From Bacteroidota bacterium (lineage in GTDB: Bacteria > Bacteroidota > Bacteroidia > Chitinophagales > Chitinophagaceae), in contig JAFAFR010000043.1 in assembly GCA_023423405.1 (NCBI GenBank), positions 124,001 through 188,000 on the forward strand: a stretch of 64,000 bases of DNA, written 5' to 3'. A program made the position numbers and the translations under genes. Every line of letters starts with the position of its first letter. Within the stretch, counting starts at the first letter, position 1. The notes under the pieces were generated by a model. It was not told the DNA's origin. It did no database searches and was given only the letters and a program-made list of their open reading frames with translations. This document shows positions 34,626 through 44,072 of this stretch, piece by piece.

Positions 34626-35618
34626 ATGGACAAAGACCAATTTCTGCTGCTCGCCACCCGCGTACTTTCCGGCAATGCCGAAGCGGGAGAGGAGCAGGAA
34701 CTCCGCAGCCTGATCCAGGCCCATCCCGAGCTCAGGGAGATCTACGAACAATATACCCGTTACTGGCAGGCCGACCGCGAGGCTTCCTCTTCCGCCGTGG
34801 AAGCGGCACTTGCCCGCACCTGGGAAAAGATCCACACCGAAACGACAGTACAGGAGCAGCCTGCCATCCGCTCTTTCAGAAGGATATATCAAATTGCAGC
34901 CGCTGCTGCCGTAGCCGGTATTTTGTTACTGGCAGGCTGGTTGTACCGATCGGGAAAGAATGACCGCCCCGAAATGCTGGTGTCCCACAACCCCCGGGGC
35001 GTACGTTCCACTATTTCGCTGCCCGATGGCACCAGGGTATGGCTGGGAGGCGACAGCCGCCTGGAATATCCGGCTGCCTTCACCGGCAACAAAAGAGAGC
35101 TCAAACTCGAAGGGGAGGCCTTTTTCGAGGTATTCCACAACAGGGAAAAACCCTTCGTGGTACACCTGCGCTCGGGCGATGTGCGTGTGCTGGGCACTTC
35201 CTTTAATATAAGGTCCTACCTGGGCGACAGCGAAATGTTCACGTCTGTATCTACCGGCAAAGTGGCTTTTGTTCCCGCCGCCCGCCAGTACCGCGATTCT
35301 GTTTTCCTGACGCCCGGCCGCAAACTGCGCTACCTGCCGGCATCGGACGAGTCGACCGTTTCAGAAACCGATGCGTTTGCCGACCGCGCCTGGACCGAAG
35401 GTACCCTTGTTTTCACGGCGGAACCACTTGCTGATATCACCCTCCGGCTGGAGCGGTTCTATGGCAGGAAGATCGTGTTCCGGGATGAAAAATACCGCAA
35501 GTACCGTTACACGGGCACGTTCCGAAACAGTACGCCGGAACAGATCATTCATTACCTGAGCCGTACAAAAGCTTTTCCATATACTATTTCCGATACGGCC
35601 ATCCTGATCGGAAACTAA
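34626..35618 (+). CDS. FecR-family anti-sigma factor
   Basis: The 330-residue protein has a cytoplasmic sigma-binding N-terminus, one membrane helix (IAAAAAVAGILLLAGWLY, about residues 90-107), a periplasmic FecR domain (ISLPDGTRVWLGGDSRLEYP, GEAFFEV, VLGTSFNIR) and a C-terminal DUF4974-type domain (EPLADITLRLERFYGRKI, YTGTF). The ATG at 34626 (MDKDQFLLLATRVL) is used. It lies between the ECF sigma factor and the STN-containing SusC, as expected for trans-envelope signalling. Confidence 0.94.
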   Translation: MDKDQFLLLATRVLSGNAEAGEEQELRSLIQAHPELREIYEQYTRYWQADREASSSAVEAALARTWEKIHTETTVQEQPAIRSFRRIYQIAAAAAVAGILLLAGWLYRSGKNDRPEMLVSHNPRGVRSTISLPDGTRVWLGGDSRLEYPAAFTGNKRELKLEGEAFFEVFHNREKPFVVHLRSGDVRVLGTSFNIRSYLGDSEMFTSVSTGKVAFVPAARQYRDSVFLTPGRKLRYLPASDESTVSETDAFADRAWTEGTLVFTAEPLADITLRLERFYGRKIVFRDEKYRKYRYTGTFRNSTPEQIIHYLSRTKAFPYTISDTAILIGN

Positions 35619-35654
35619 CTGTTAACCAATTCCTTCACCAAACGCTTGCCGCAA

Positions 35655-38600
35655 ATGAGATATTTACTGCGAATAGCTGCCATGCTAACGCTGCTGTTGG
35701 CCGCTTCGTCCGGGCTAAAAGCCGGGGATAACGACCATGTGTACCTGCAATACGGTACCGTCAATGTGATCTGCAAAGACAAAGACCTGCGCTGGGTGAT
35801 CCAGCAACTTGAAAAGCAGACCAACCTGCTCTTCGTGTATTCCGATGATGTCATCGATCTCCGGAAAAAAATATCGGTACGCCTCCGCGACGTTCCCCTG
35901 GGAGAAGCGCTGCGTTCCATTTTTGAGCCGCTGAAGATCAATTACGAACTCTCCGGAAAAAACATCCTGTTGCGCTACGGCGGCAGCGATGCCCGGACGG
36001 TTTCTTCCGGCACCCTTACACCTGCTGCCATTGAAGAAGTGCGCGGTCGTGTGCTCGACGACCAGCAGCAGCCGATCGTGGGCGCCACTGTTCAACTGAA
36101 AGGAACCGGCATTGTTACCACCACCGATGTCAACGGCGACTTCCTGCTCCGCGTTCCCGAACTGAAAGGAAAAATCGTGGTGAGCTTTGTGGGCTTCCGC
36201 GAACAGGAATTCGACGTCACTAATTCGCCCATAATGGTGAACCTGCAACCTGCCGACAACAGTCTCGGTGAGGTGGTAGTAGTGGGCTACGGCACGCAGC
36301 GGAGGTTAAGCATGACCGGTGCGGTGGACCAGATCAAATCCAAAGCGATCGAAAGCCGGCCCAGCGTGAACGTTACACAAGCGCTGCAGGGCCTGTCGCC
36401 CAACCTGATCGTTCAGCAAAAGAGCATGGAGCCGGGCGCCGGTATGAACCTGAACATCCGCGGCGTGAGCACCCTGGGCAATAACACTCCGCTCGTAGTG
36501 ATCGATGGTATCGCCGGTGGTGACCTGAACATGCTGAACCCTTCCGATATCGACAATATCTCCGTATTGAAAGACGCCGGCAGCGCCGCTATATATGGTA
36601 GCCGCTCGGCAAACGGTGTTATCCTCGTTACTACCAAAAGAGGAAAGAAGAACAGCCGGCCTGTGGTATCCTACAATGGCATTGCAGGTGTGCAGGAACC
36701 CAAAGTATGGTATAAGCCGGTAGAGAGTTTTGAAAATGCGATCCTGCGCAACCAGTCCAACGTAAATGAGAACCTTCCGCCCATCTACAGCCCGGAACAG
36801 ATCCGCGCTTATCAGCAGGAAGGCAGCAAGGAATGGTTCCTCGACCGGATCCTGCAGCCGGCAATGCAAATGAACCACAACCTCAGCGTGGCGGGTGGCA
36901 ACGACAAAACCACCTACCTGATCTCTGCGGGTTATGTACAGCAGGAAAACAACCTGGTGGGACCAGGCCTTGGACTGCGCCGTTACAACTACCGTATCAA
37001 CCTTAATACGGAAGTGGGCAAATTGAAACTCAGCGGTACCCTGGCTTACGCGAGAAATGAAACCAAAGACCATTCCTCGAATACACAAACCCTGATTGTG
37101 GATGCAGGCAGAACGCCTACTTACTACGACATGATCGACGACCAGGGCCGTTACCTCACCAACGATGTACTGGCGGAGTTCAATCCCCTGGGCATTTTGC
37201 AGAAGGGTGGTTATCGTAAATACGACGACGATAATCTTTTCGCCAATGTTACCGGCGAACTCGCCATCTACAAAGGACTTAAGCTGAAAGGTGTGCTGGG
37301 CGGAAGCCTCAGTTCCAACCACATGCTCGAGCGCGTGCAACAGGTCGATTTTTATCCCAGCGGCAAATACGGCGCAGACCGCAATACCAACGACACGTAT
37401 TCAAAAAACCTTTTCCTGAATACGCAGGTAATGCTCGACTACCAGCGTTCTTTCGGCGAACACGATGTGACAGCGCTGGTGGGTTTTGCCAATGAGTCTG
37501 TTACCAACCAGGCGTCTTCCATCCGGAAAAAATATACCGACAACGAACTGGGAACGCCCACTACAGGAACGGTGATCGATGCTTCTTCCAACAACTCTGT
37601 TGACGGTACGGATGAAAGCAGCCTCAATTCTGTTTTCGGTCGCCTGGGCTATGCATTTCAGAACCGCTATTTCGCAGAATTTAATTTCCGCATGGATGCC
37701 TCTTCGAAATTTTCGAAAGACAACCGCAATGCGTTTTTCCCTTCTCTGTCTGCCGGCTGGCGCCTGACGGAAGAAGACTTCATGGGTGATTTCGCCGACC
37801 GCATCGGCTCGCTGAAACTGCGCAGCTCCTACGGTATCCTGGGTAACCAGAATGTAGGCAATTACCAGTTCCAGACCACCTATAATGCTGCCAACAATGC
37901 CTATGGTTTCAACAACCAGCCCGTTGCCGGTGTGAACTTCGCTTTTGCCAATCCCGATATCCGCTGGGAAAGGGCGGCTACTTTCAACATCGGGGTGGAT
38001 GGTTCCTTCCTGAAGAACCGGCTGAACCTCAGCATTGAATATTTCAACAAGCTCACCAGCGATATCCTGATCGCGCCGGCCGTACCCGGACTCTTCGGTG
38101 GATCAGTGGCCGACTACAACGCCGGCAAAGTGCGCAACCAGGGCTGGGAGCTTTCTGCATCCTATCAACTGCCCGGTAAGCAGTGGAACCACAGCTTTGG
38201 TTTCAACCTTGCCGACTCCCGCAACGAAGTGGTGTACTTCCAGGGCAATGAAAGGATCAGCGGCGCTGATGAAATGCAGATGATCCTGCGCGAGGGCCTT
38301 CCTTTCAACAGCTATATCGGGCTGAAGCGCAACGGCTATTTCCAGAACCTCGATGACATCAAAAATGCGGCAACGCCCACGGGCATTGAAGTGAAGCCCG
38401 GCGATATCCGCTATGTGGATCGCAATAAGGATGGTGTGATCGACGACCAGGACCGCTTCGTGCTGGGCAATCCCTTCCCGCGCTACACTTTCGGTTTCAC
38501 TTACAACGTGACCTACCGCAATTTCGACCTGGGGCTGCTGATCCAGGGCGTGGGCAAGAGAGACATGTTCCTGCGGGGCGAACTGGTGGAACCCTTCCAC

Positions 38601-38999
38601 TTCAACTATTCACAGGTAATGTACCAGCACCAGCTCGATTACTGGACGCCCGTCAATCCCGATGCGGCCTACCCGCGCCTGGCGCCGGCCAATACGCCGT
38701 CCAACCAGAACAACTATCGCCGGGGATCCGATCTCTATTTGTTCAATGCCGCTTATGCAAGGCTGAAAAATATCCAGTTGGGCTATTCACTGCCGCAGCA
38801 ATGGGTATCGAAGGCCTCGATACAAAAAGCGCGCATTTATTTCGTGGCGCAGAACCTGCTGACGGTTTCGGGCGTATCGTTCGTCGATCCTGAAAGCACC
38901 GAGTTCGACAACAACCTGAGAAACTCCGGCGCCAACAGCGGCCGTAACTATCCCACACCGGTTTTCTACGGTGCCGGAATTGACATCACTTTCAAATAA
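35655..38999 (+). CDS. SusC/RagA TonB-dependent transporter with STN domain
   Basis: This 1114-residue outer-membrane transporter imports oligosaccharides with SusD. After a signal peptide (MRYLLRIAAMLTLLLAASSG) comes an STN signalling domain (residues about 35-105: LRWVIQQLEKQTNLLFVYSD), then a carboxypeptidase-D-like domain (VRGRVLDDQQQPIVGATVQL). The TonB plug (VVVVGYGTQRRLSMTGAV) and beta-barrel follow, ending FYGAGIDITFK. The STN domain links it to the upstream FecR/ECF pair. The ATG at 35655 follows an in-frame TTG. It is followed after 7 bp by susD. Confidence 0.96.
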   Translation: MRYLLRIAAMLTLLLAASSGLKAGDNDHVYLQYGTVNVICKDKDLRWVIQQLEKQTNLLFVYSDDVIDLRKKISVRLRDVPLGEALRSIFEPLKINYELSGKNILLRYGGSDARTVSSGTLTPAAIEEVRGRVLDDQQQPIVGATVQLKGTGIVTTTDVNGDFLLRVPELKGKIVVSFVGFREQEFDVTNSPIMVNLQPADNSLGEVVVVGYGTQRRLSMTGAVDQIKSKAIESRPSVNVTQALQGLSPNLIVQQKSMEPGAGMNLNIRGVSTLGNNTPLVVIDGIAGGDLNMLNPSDIDNISVLKDAGSAAIYGSRSANGVILVTTKRGKKNSRPVVSYNGIAGVQEPKVWYKPVESFENAILRNQSNVNENLPPIYSPEQIRAYQQEGSKEWFLDRILQPAMQMNHNLSVAGGNDKTTYLISAGYVQQENNLVGPGLGLRRYNYRINLNTEVGKLKLSGTLAYARNETKDHSSNTQTLIVDAGRTPTYYDMIDDQGRYLTNDVLAEFNPLGILQKGGYRKYDDDNLFANVTGELAIYKGLKLKGVLGGSLSSNHMLERVQQVDFYPSGKYGADRNTNDTYSKNLFLNTQVMLDYQRSFGEHDVTALVGFANESVTNQASSIRKKYTDNELGTPTTGTVIDASSNNSVDGTDESSLNSVFGRLGYAFQNRYFAEFNFRMDASSKFSKDNRNAFFPSLSAGWRLTEEDFMGDFADRIGSLKLRSSYGILGNQNVGNYQFQTTYNAANNAYGFNNQPVAGVNFAFANPDIRWERAATFNIGVDGSFLKNRLNLSIEYFNKLTSDILIAPAVPGLFGGSVADYNAGKVRNQGWELSASYQLPGKQWNHSFGFNLADSRNEVVYFQGNERISGADEMQMILREGLPFNSYIGLKRNGYFQNLDDIKNAATPTGIEVKPGDIRYVDRNKDGVIDDQDRFVLGNPFPRYTFGFTYNVTYRNFDLGLLIQGVGKRDMFLRGELVEPFHFNYSQVMYQHQLDYWTPVNPDAAYPRLAPANTPSNQNNYRRGSDLYLFNAAYARLKNIQLGYSLPQQWVSKASIQKARIYFVAQNLLTVSGVSFVDPESTEFDNNLRNSGANSGRNYPTPVFYGAGIDITFK

Positions 39000-39006
39000 T
39001 GCCGTC

Positions 39007-40635
39007 ATGACAAAATTTCCCATAAAAAAATTACTGATCATTTCGGGCATGCTCTTCGGCCTGGCCTGTAAGAAGCTGGACCTGGTGCCCACCAATAAAT
39101 TCACCGATCAGAACTTCTGGACAACACCTGAAAAAGCAGCAACGGTGCTGAGCCAGGCGTATTCGCAGATGTTCAATGCCAACTATTTCTTCTACAACGA
39201 AGCGCTGAGCGACAACGCCTATAATGGCCGGGGCGATAACTCCGGTGTAAACTCCATAGCCGCCGGCCTGGCCGACGCTTCCCTCGGCCGCTTCAAAGAA
39301 GAATGGAACGGGCACTACACCTGCATCAAAACCTGTAATATTTTCCTGGAAAATGTAGGCCGGGTAGAAGGCATGGACGAAGCGCTGCGCACCCGCATGA
39401 TCGGCGAAGCCCGGTTCATACGCGCTTACCAGTTTTTCCAGTTGTATACCTGGTATGGCGATGTGCCGCTTTTTGACCACGATATTTCTGTGGACGAAGC
39501 ATCTACCATCGCAAGATCACCGCGCCAGGAAGTAGTTGATTTTGTATTGTCGGAGCTGGATGGTGCGGCAGCCATGCTGCCGGTGAACACCGCCTACGCC
39601 GTAGCCGACCGTGGCCGCATTACAAAAGGCGCTGCGCTGGCGCTGAAAGCAAGGGCGCTGCTCTACGAAGGCCGCTGGGCCGATGTGGTAGCTGCTACCG
39701 AACCACTGATCAATGGTACGGAGAACGGCACTTACGCGTTGTTTAATCAATACGAAGGTATTTTTCTTCCCCAGAACGAATACAACTCCGAAGTGATCTT
39801 CGACTTGCAGTTTGTTCCAGAAGTGCGCACCTATAATAATTTCTTCGACATGGCTCCGCTGGCTGTGGGCGCGCGTCTCAACGCCCTGGCGCCCACGCAG
39901 GAACTGGTAAACGACTACGTGATGCTCAACGGCAAAGCGATTGGCGAAAGCGGCTCGGGCTACGACGAGGACAATCCCTATACCGGCCGCGACCCGCGCC
40001 TCACCAATACCATCGTGTACAATGACTACGAGTGGAAAAAACCCGATGGCAGCACACAAACCATCTACACCAAACCCGGATCGGACCCCAACGCCACCAA
40101 GTTTGATGAATATGCACCGGGTGGTGTAAGCTCTCCAACGGGCTACTATATCCGAAAATATTACGATCCTACTTCGGTAAACAATTTCAACTCCGGTCTC
40201 AATCTTATTTTGATCCGTTATGCCGACGTGTTGCTGATGTATGCAGAGGCAAAAAATGAACTGGCGCAAACGGATGCCGATACCTGGAACAAAACCATCC
40301 GCGCCCTGCGCCTGCGTGCCGGTTTTACACAAACCACGGCCACTGAATTCGACGCTGTATTGGACCAGGCGGCATGGCGAGACCTTATCCGCCGCGAACG
40401 ACGCACCGAACTGGCTATGGAAGGCCTGCGCATTTTTGATATCCGTCGCTGGAAAACAGCCGAAGACGTGTTGAATGGCTGGGCCCATGGCGCCAAATTC
40501 GGAGAGCCCACCATCGACAACGGTTATATCCGTGCCAATGACCGCAGTTTCGATCCCAACAAACACTACCTGTGGCCCATCCCGCGCGACGAACGCAACC
40601 TGAATCCCAATCTCACCCAAAACACCGGCTGGTAA
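39007..40635 (+). CDS. SusD/RagB-type glycan-binding lipoprotein
   Basis: The 542-residue surface lipoprotein (GMLFGLACKK, lipid-bearing Cys near residue 20) has the SusD TPR-like opening (LVPTNKFTDQNFWTTPEKAA). It ends with the family C-terminus RRERRTELAMEGLRIFDIRR and YLWPIPRDERNLNPNL. SusD closes over SusC like a lid and captures the glycan. It starts 7 bp after the SusC stop. The start at 39007 is set by the lipoprotein signal. Confidence 0.95.
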   Translation: MTKFPIKKLLIISGMLFGLACKKLDLVPTNKFTDQNFWTTPEKAATVLSQAYSQMFNANYFFYNEALSDNAYNGRGDNSGVNSIAAGLADASLGRFKEEWNGHYTCIKTCNIFLENVGRVEGMDEALRTRMIGEARFIRAYQFFQLYTWYGDVPLFDHDISVDEASTIARSPRQEVVDFVLSELDGAAAMLPVNTAYAVADRGRITKGAALALKARALLYEGRWADVVAATEPLINGTENGTYALFNQYEGIFLPQNEYNSEVIFDLQFVPEVRTYNNFFDMAPLAVGARLNALAPTQELVNDYVMLNGKAIGESGSGYDEDNPYTGRDPRLTNTIVYNDYEWKKPDGSTQTIYTKPGSDPNATKFDEYAPGGVSSPTGYYIRKYYDPTSVNNFNSGLNLILIRYADVLLMYAEAKNELAQTDADTWNKTIRALRLRAGFTQTTATEFDAVLDQAAWRDLIRRERRTELAMEGLRIFDIRRWKTAEDVLNGWAHGAKFGEPTIDNGYIRANDRSFDPNKHYLWPIPRDERNLNPNLTQNTGW

Positions 40636-40665
40636 AAACCATTCATCACCTTCATCAAGTATATT

Positions 40666-41802
40666 ATGAAACGTTATTTGAAACAATTGTTTTTTGCCTT
40701 CACCGCCGTCCTGGCCCTTGCCGGATGCGAAAAAGACAAATCCCTCGATCATACCAAAGTATCTGAAGTAGCTGCCATTTTCAGTCCCGAAGACAACCAG
40801 TTCATCCAGTTGCAGCAATCTGCTTCCGCCAGCACCGTGTTTGAATGGGAGCAGGCCCGCGCGGAAGACGGCGGCCTGGTGATGTACGAAGTGCTTTTCG
40901 ACAAGGAAGGCGGCGATTTTTCACAACCCGTTTATTCGCTGGTTTCCGACAACGGCGGCATCATGAACAAAGCGACTATCCTGCACAGCGTGCTGAACAA
41001 CATCACATCCCTTGCGGGCATCGCTTCACAATCCACCGGCAAGCTGCAATGGACCGTGGTGTCTTCCAAGGGCATCAACGCGGTTCAGTCGAGCCAGGTG
41101 CGTACGCTGGAAGTGAAGACCCTGGCCGGTTTTGCGGTGAAGCCCGTTGAGCTCTACCTCACCGGCGACGCCACCGAAGGCGGCACCGACCTGTCGCAGG
41201 CCGTTCCTGCCAAACAAATAGCCAACGGTGTTTTTGAAGTATACACTTCCCTGAAAAATGGTTCTTACCAAATGGTGGATAAAACTTCCGGAACACCCAC
41301 CACCTACAGCCTCGACGGTGATAAGCTGGTAGCCGGCGGCACCACTGCCGTGAGCGGCGATGCCAAAGTATACCGCATGGTGCTGGACTTCAACAGCGGC
41401 GCGGCCACGGTAACAGAAATCAAATCGATCGACCTCTGGTTCGCGCCCGACAATACCACCAAGTTTTCCATTCCCTATTCCGGCCTCGGCAAATTCGTGG
41501 CGGAGAATGTGAAGGTCGATTTCAAGCAGGAAAGCTGGGGCCGCGACGAACGCTATAAATTCCGCATGACGGTGAACAGTGGCGGCGAGGATACCTACGA
41601 GTGGTATGGCAGCAGCAATGGCGATAACCAGCGCCCGACCACCGGAACAGCGCCTGCTTTCTGGTACCTTTTCCTGTTGCAGAACAGCGACCAGTGGAAC
41701 AACTGTTACAAATTCCAGACAGAAGCCGACGGCGCGGCGCTGGACATCACGGTTGATTTTTCTGCAACTGAACACTATACCCACGTGGTGGACATCCGGT
41801 AA
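40666..41802 (+). CDS. SusE-like surface glycan-binding lipoprotein
   Basis: The 378-residue lipoprotein (LALAGCEKDK) starts with a SusE-type Ig domain (FEWEQARAEDGGLVMYEVLF) and continues with starch-binding-type modules (PVELYLTGDATEGG, and FRMTVNSGGEDTYEWYGSS). It lies between susD and the GH76 genes and probably helps hold mannan at the cell surface. No catalytic residues are expected. Confidence 0.88.
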   Translation: MKRYLKQLFFAFTAVLALAGCEKDKSLDHTKVSEVAAIFSPEDNQFIQLQQSASASTVFEWEQARAEDGGLVMYEVLFDKEGGDFSQPVYSLVSDNGGIMNKATILHSVLNNITSLAGIASQSTGKLQWTVVSSKGINAVQSSQVRTLEVKTLAGFAVKPVELYLTGDATEGGTDLSQAVPAKQIANGVFEVYTSLKNGSYQMVDKTSGTPTTYSLDGDKLVAGGTTAVSGDAKVYRMVLDFNSGAATVTEIKSIDLWFAPDNTTKFSIPYSGLGKFVAENVKVDFKQESWGRDERYKFRMTVNSGGEDTYEWYGSSNGDNQRPTTGTAPAFWYLFLLQNSDQWNNCYKFQTEADGAALDITVDFSATEHYTHVVDIR

Positions 41803-41819
41803 TTCTATAAAAAGAGAAC

Positions 41820-42971
41820 ATGAAAAAATTACTTACCGTGGCAATCGCTGCAGCGGCCCTGGCTTCCTGCGCGAAGAACTACGACGATGTGGTGATCAGT
41901 GGCGATAACTCCGGCCTGGAAAAGTATCCCCTGAGCTGGGAAGCTGCTGCCGACAGCAGTGCCAAATCGGTAGCGGCCAATTTCTGGAACCCGCAGGGCA
42001 AATATTTTAATAAAGACAATGGCGGCAATACCAGTTTCCACTACTGGCCCCAGGCGCACGCGCTGGACGTATTGGTGGACGCCTACCTCCGCACGGGCGA
42101 CCAGGCCTACCGCAGCCAGATGGACAGTTGGTTTGAAGGCGTGAAGCAAATGAACGGCAACACGTTCAACAACGAGTTTTACGACGATATGGAATGGAAT
42201 GCCCTGGCCATGCTGCGCGCCTTCGACGCTACCGGCGACGCCAAATTCAAAACGGCCGTGGATGCGTTGTGGAACGAAATAAAAACAGGCTGGAATACCC
42301 AAATGGGCGGCGGTATCATGTGGCGCCGGGCCATGCCGGCTTATAAAAACACGCCGGCCAACGCACCTGCGGCCATCCTCGCAACGCGTTTATACCAGCA
42401 CGATAAAAAAAGCGACGACCTGGCCTGGGCGCAGAAGATCTATGCCTGGGAAAAGGATAGCCTTTTCGAAGCCGGTACGGGTTACGTGTACGATGGCATC
42501 AACAACCAGGGCGATGGGAAAAGAGATGCCTGGAAATTCACCTACAACCAGGGCACTTTCATCGGCGCGGCGCTGGAACTGTACCAGGCCACCGGCAGCG
42601 CCGTGTATTTTAACGATGCGCAGAAAGCCGCCGGTTATACGCTGGGCGACAATACCCTTACCAATTCCACCGACCGCCTGCTGCGCGACGAAGGCGCGGG
42701 TGATGGCGGTCTTTTTAAAGGAATATTTGTCCGCTATTTCACCCTGCTGATCCAGCACCCCGATTTGCCGGAATCTTACCGAAACCGTTATCTTGCTTTC
42801 CTGAAACACAATGCGGAGGTATTGTGGTTCGCAGGAACAGAAAAATCATCGGTGCTTTTCGGCACCTACTGGAAGAATAAGCCGGGAGCCACCACCGACC
42901 TTACTACCCAACTGAGCGGCGCCATGTTGATGGAAGCAGCCGCAACGCTGGAGAAAAATAAACTATTCTGA
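41820..42971 (+). CDS. GH76 alpha-1,6-mannanase, lipoprotein
   Basis: GH76 enzymes cut the alpha-1,6-mannan backbone of yeast-type mannan. The 383-residue sequence has a lipoprotein signal (AAALASCAKN) and the paired catalytic aspartates Asp122-Asp123 (FYDDMEWNALAML). Other family stretches are GGGIMWRR, NAPAAILATRLYQ and FTYNQGTFIGAALELY. The lipid anchor suggests it acts at the surface or faces the periplasm. Its TGA overlaps the next ATG by 1 bp (TGATG). Confidence 0.93.
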   Translation: MKKLLTVAIAAAALASCAKNYDDVVISGDNSGLEKYPLSWEAAADSSAKSVAANFWNPQGKYFNKDNGGNTSFHYWPQAHALDVLVDAYLRTGDQAYRSQMDSWFEGVKQMNGNTFNNEFYDDMEWNALAMLRAFDATGDAKFKTAVDALWNEIKTGWNTQMGGGIMWRRAMPAYKNTPANAPAAILATRLYQHDKKSDDLAWAQKIYAWEKDSLFEAGTGYVYDGINNQGDGKRDAWKFTYNQGTFIGAALELYQATGSAVYFNDAQKAAGYTLGDNTLTNSTDRLLRDEGAGDGGLFKGIFVRYFTLLIQHPDLPESYRNRYLAFLKHNAEVLWFAGTEKSSVLFGTYWKNKPGATTDLTTQLSGAMLMEAAATLEKNKLF

Positions 42972-44071
42972 TGCAGAGAACCTGGAGAAAAAGATCGATC
43001 GCCCTTGTCGCTGCCGTTGTTGCCTTTACGACAGCAAAAGCACAACCCGCTACTGGTTTCGGCGAAGCAGCTAAACAATTGAACACAGCCATTCAACAAC
43101 AATTCTTTGATCCCGCAACCGGTTATTACAATGAGCATGCGGAAAAAGAAAGGAACAAGAACCCGGTGTCTTATCTCTGGCCGCTTTGTGGCCTTATCCA
43201 GGCGGGCAATGAACTGGACGTTCTAAACGGAAAATCGCATGAGCTGGACCGTTATATGCTCCTGATCGACCGTTACGAAGACCAGCGCCCGCCTGCGACC
43301 GGGTACGCATCCTATCCTCCCGAAAAAGGCGGCGGCGACCGTTTCTACGACGACAACCAGTGGATCGGCATTGCGCTGATGGATGCCTGGAAAAGAAAAC
43401 CCGATACGGCTTACCGCCGGAGGGCCGAGCTGATCTACCGCTTTATGATGACGGCCTATGACACTGTGGGCGGTGGTGGCCTCTACTGGGAAGAAGGAAA
43501 ACTCAATACGAAGAATACCTGCTCCAATGGTCCCGGTATATTGCTCGCCCTCCAACTTTACCAGGCTTCGAAACAACAACACTACCTGGATTCGGCCCTG
43601 CTCCTGTATAAGTGGGTGAACAAAACCCTCCGCGATCCGCAGGGAATTTATTACGACAATATCGGCCTGCCATCGCGCAAGATCGACGAGCGGCGTTATG
43701 CCTATAACACCGGCACCATGCTGCAGGCCAACGTAATGCTGTATGAGATCACGCAGCAGCAGGAGTACCTCCGCGAAGCGCAGCGCATTGCTGCAGCAGC
43801 AACGGCCTATTTCACGCCGGGAGGCCGTTTCCACGATGGCTACTGGTTTTCGGCTGTGCTGCTCCGTGCTTACCAGCACCTGTTACAGTACGACAAGAAT
43901 ACCGCTCCCATCAAGGCATTTGCACAGGCAACCCGTTACGCCATTGCACAGCAACGCAACGCATCTGGACTCTTTGTGGCCCGCGGCAAAACCGTTGACC
44001 TGGTGAACCAGTCGGGCATGCTCGAAATATTGGCCAGGTTGGCTTATCTTGAAAAAAAATATACACTCTAA
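42971..44071 (+). CDS. GH76 alpha-1,6-mannanase, secreted
   Basis: The second GH76 is 366 residues with a cleavable signal (RSIALVAAVVAFTTAKAQ) and no lipobox, so it is probably periplasmic. The catalytic pair is Asp127-Asp128 in RFYDDNQWIGIAL; GGGLYWEEG, NGPGILLALQLYQ and YNTGTMLQANVMLYE are family motifs. One lipid-anchored and one soluble GH76 fits a surface cut followed by periplasmic trimming, as in Bacteroides mannan loci. Overlaps the previous gene by 1 bp. Confidence 0.92.
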   Translation: MQRTWRKRSIALVAAVVAFTTAKAQPATGFGEAAKQLNTAIQQQFFDPATGYYNEHAEKERNKNPVSYLWPLCGLIQAGNELDVLNGKSHELDRYMLLIDRYEDQRPPATGYASYPPEKGGGDRFYDDNQWIGIALMDAWKRKPDTAYRRRAELIYRFMMTAYDTVGGGGLYWEEGKLNTKNTCSNGPGILLALQLYQASKQQHYLDSALLLYKWVNKTLRDPQGIYYDNIGLPSRKIDERRYAYNTGTMLQANVMLYEITQQQEYLREAQRIAAAATAYFTPGGRFHDGYWFSAVLLRAYQHLLQYDKNTAPIKAFAQATRYAIAQQRNASGLFVARGKTVDLVNQSGMLEILARLAYLEKKYTL

Positions 44072-44072
44072 G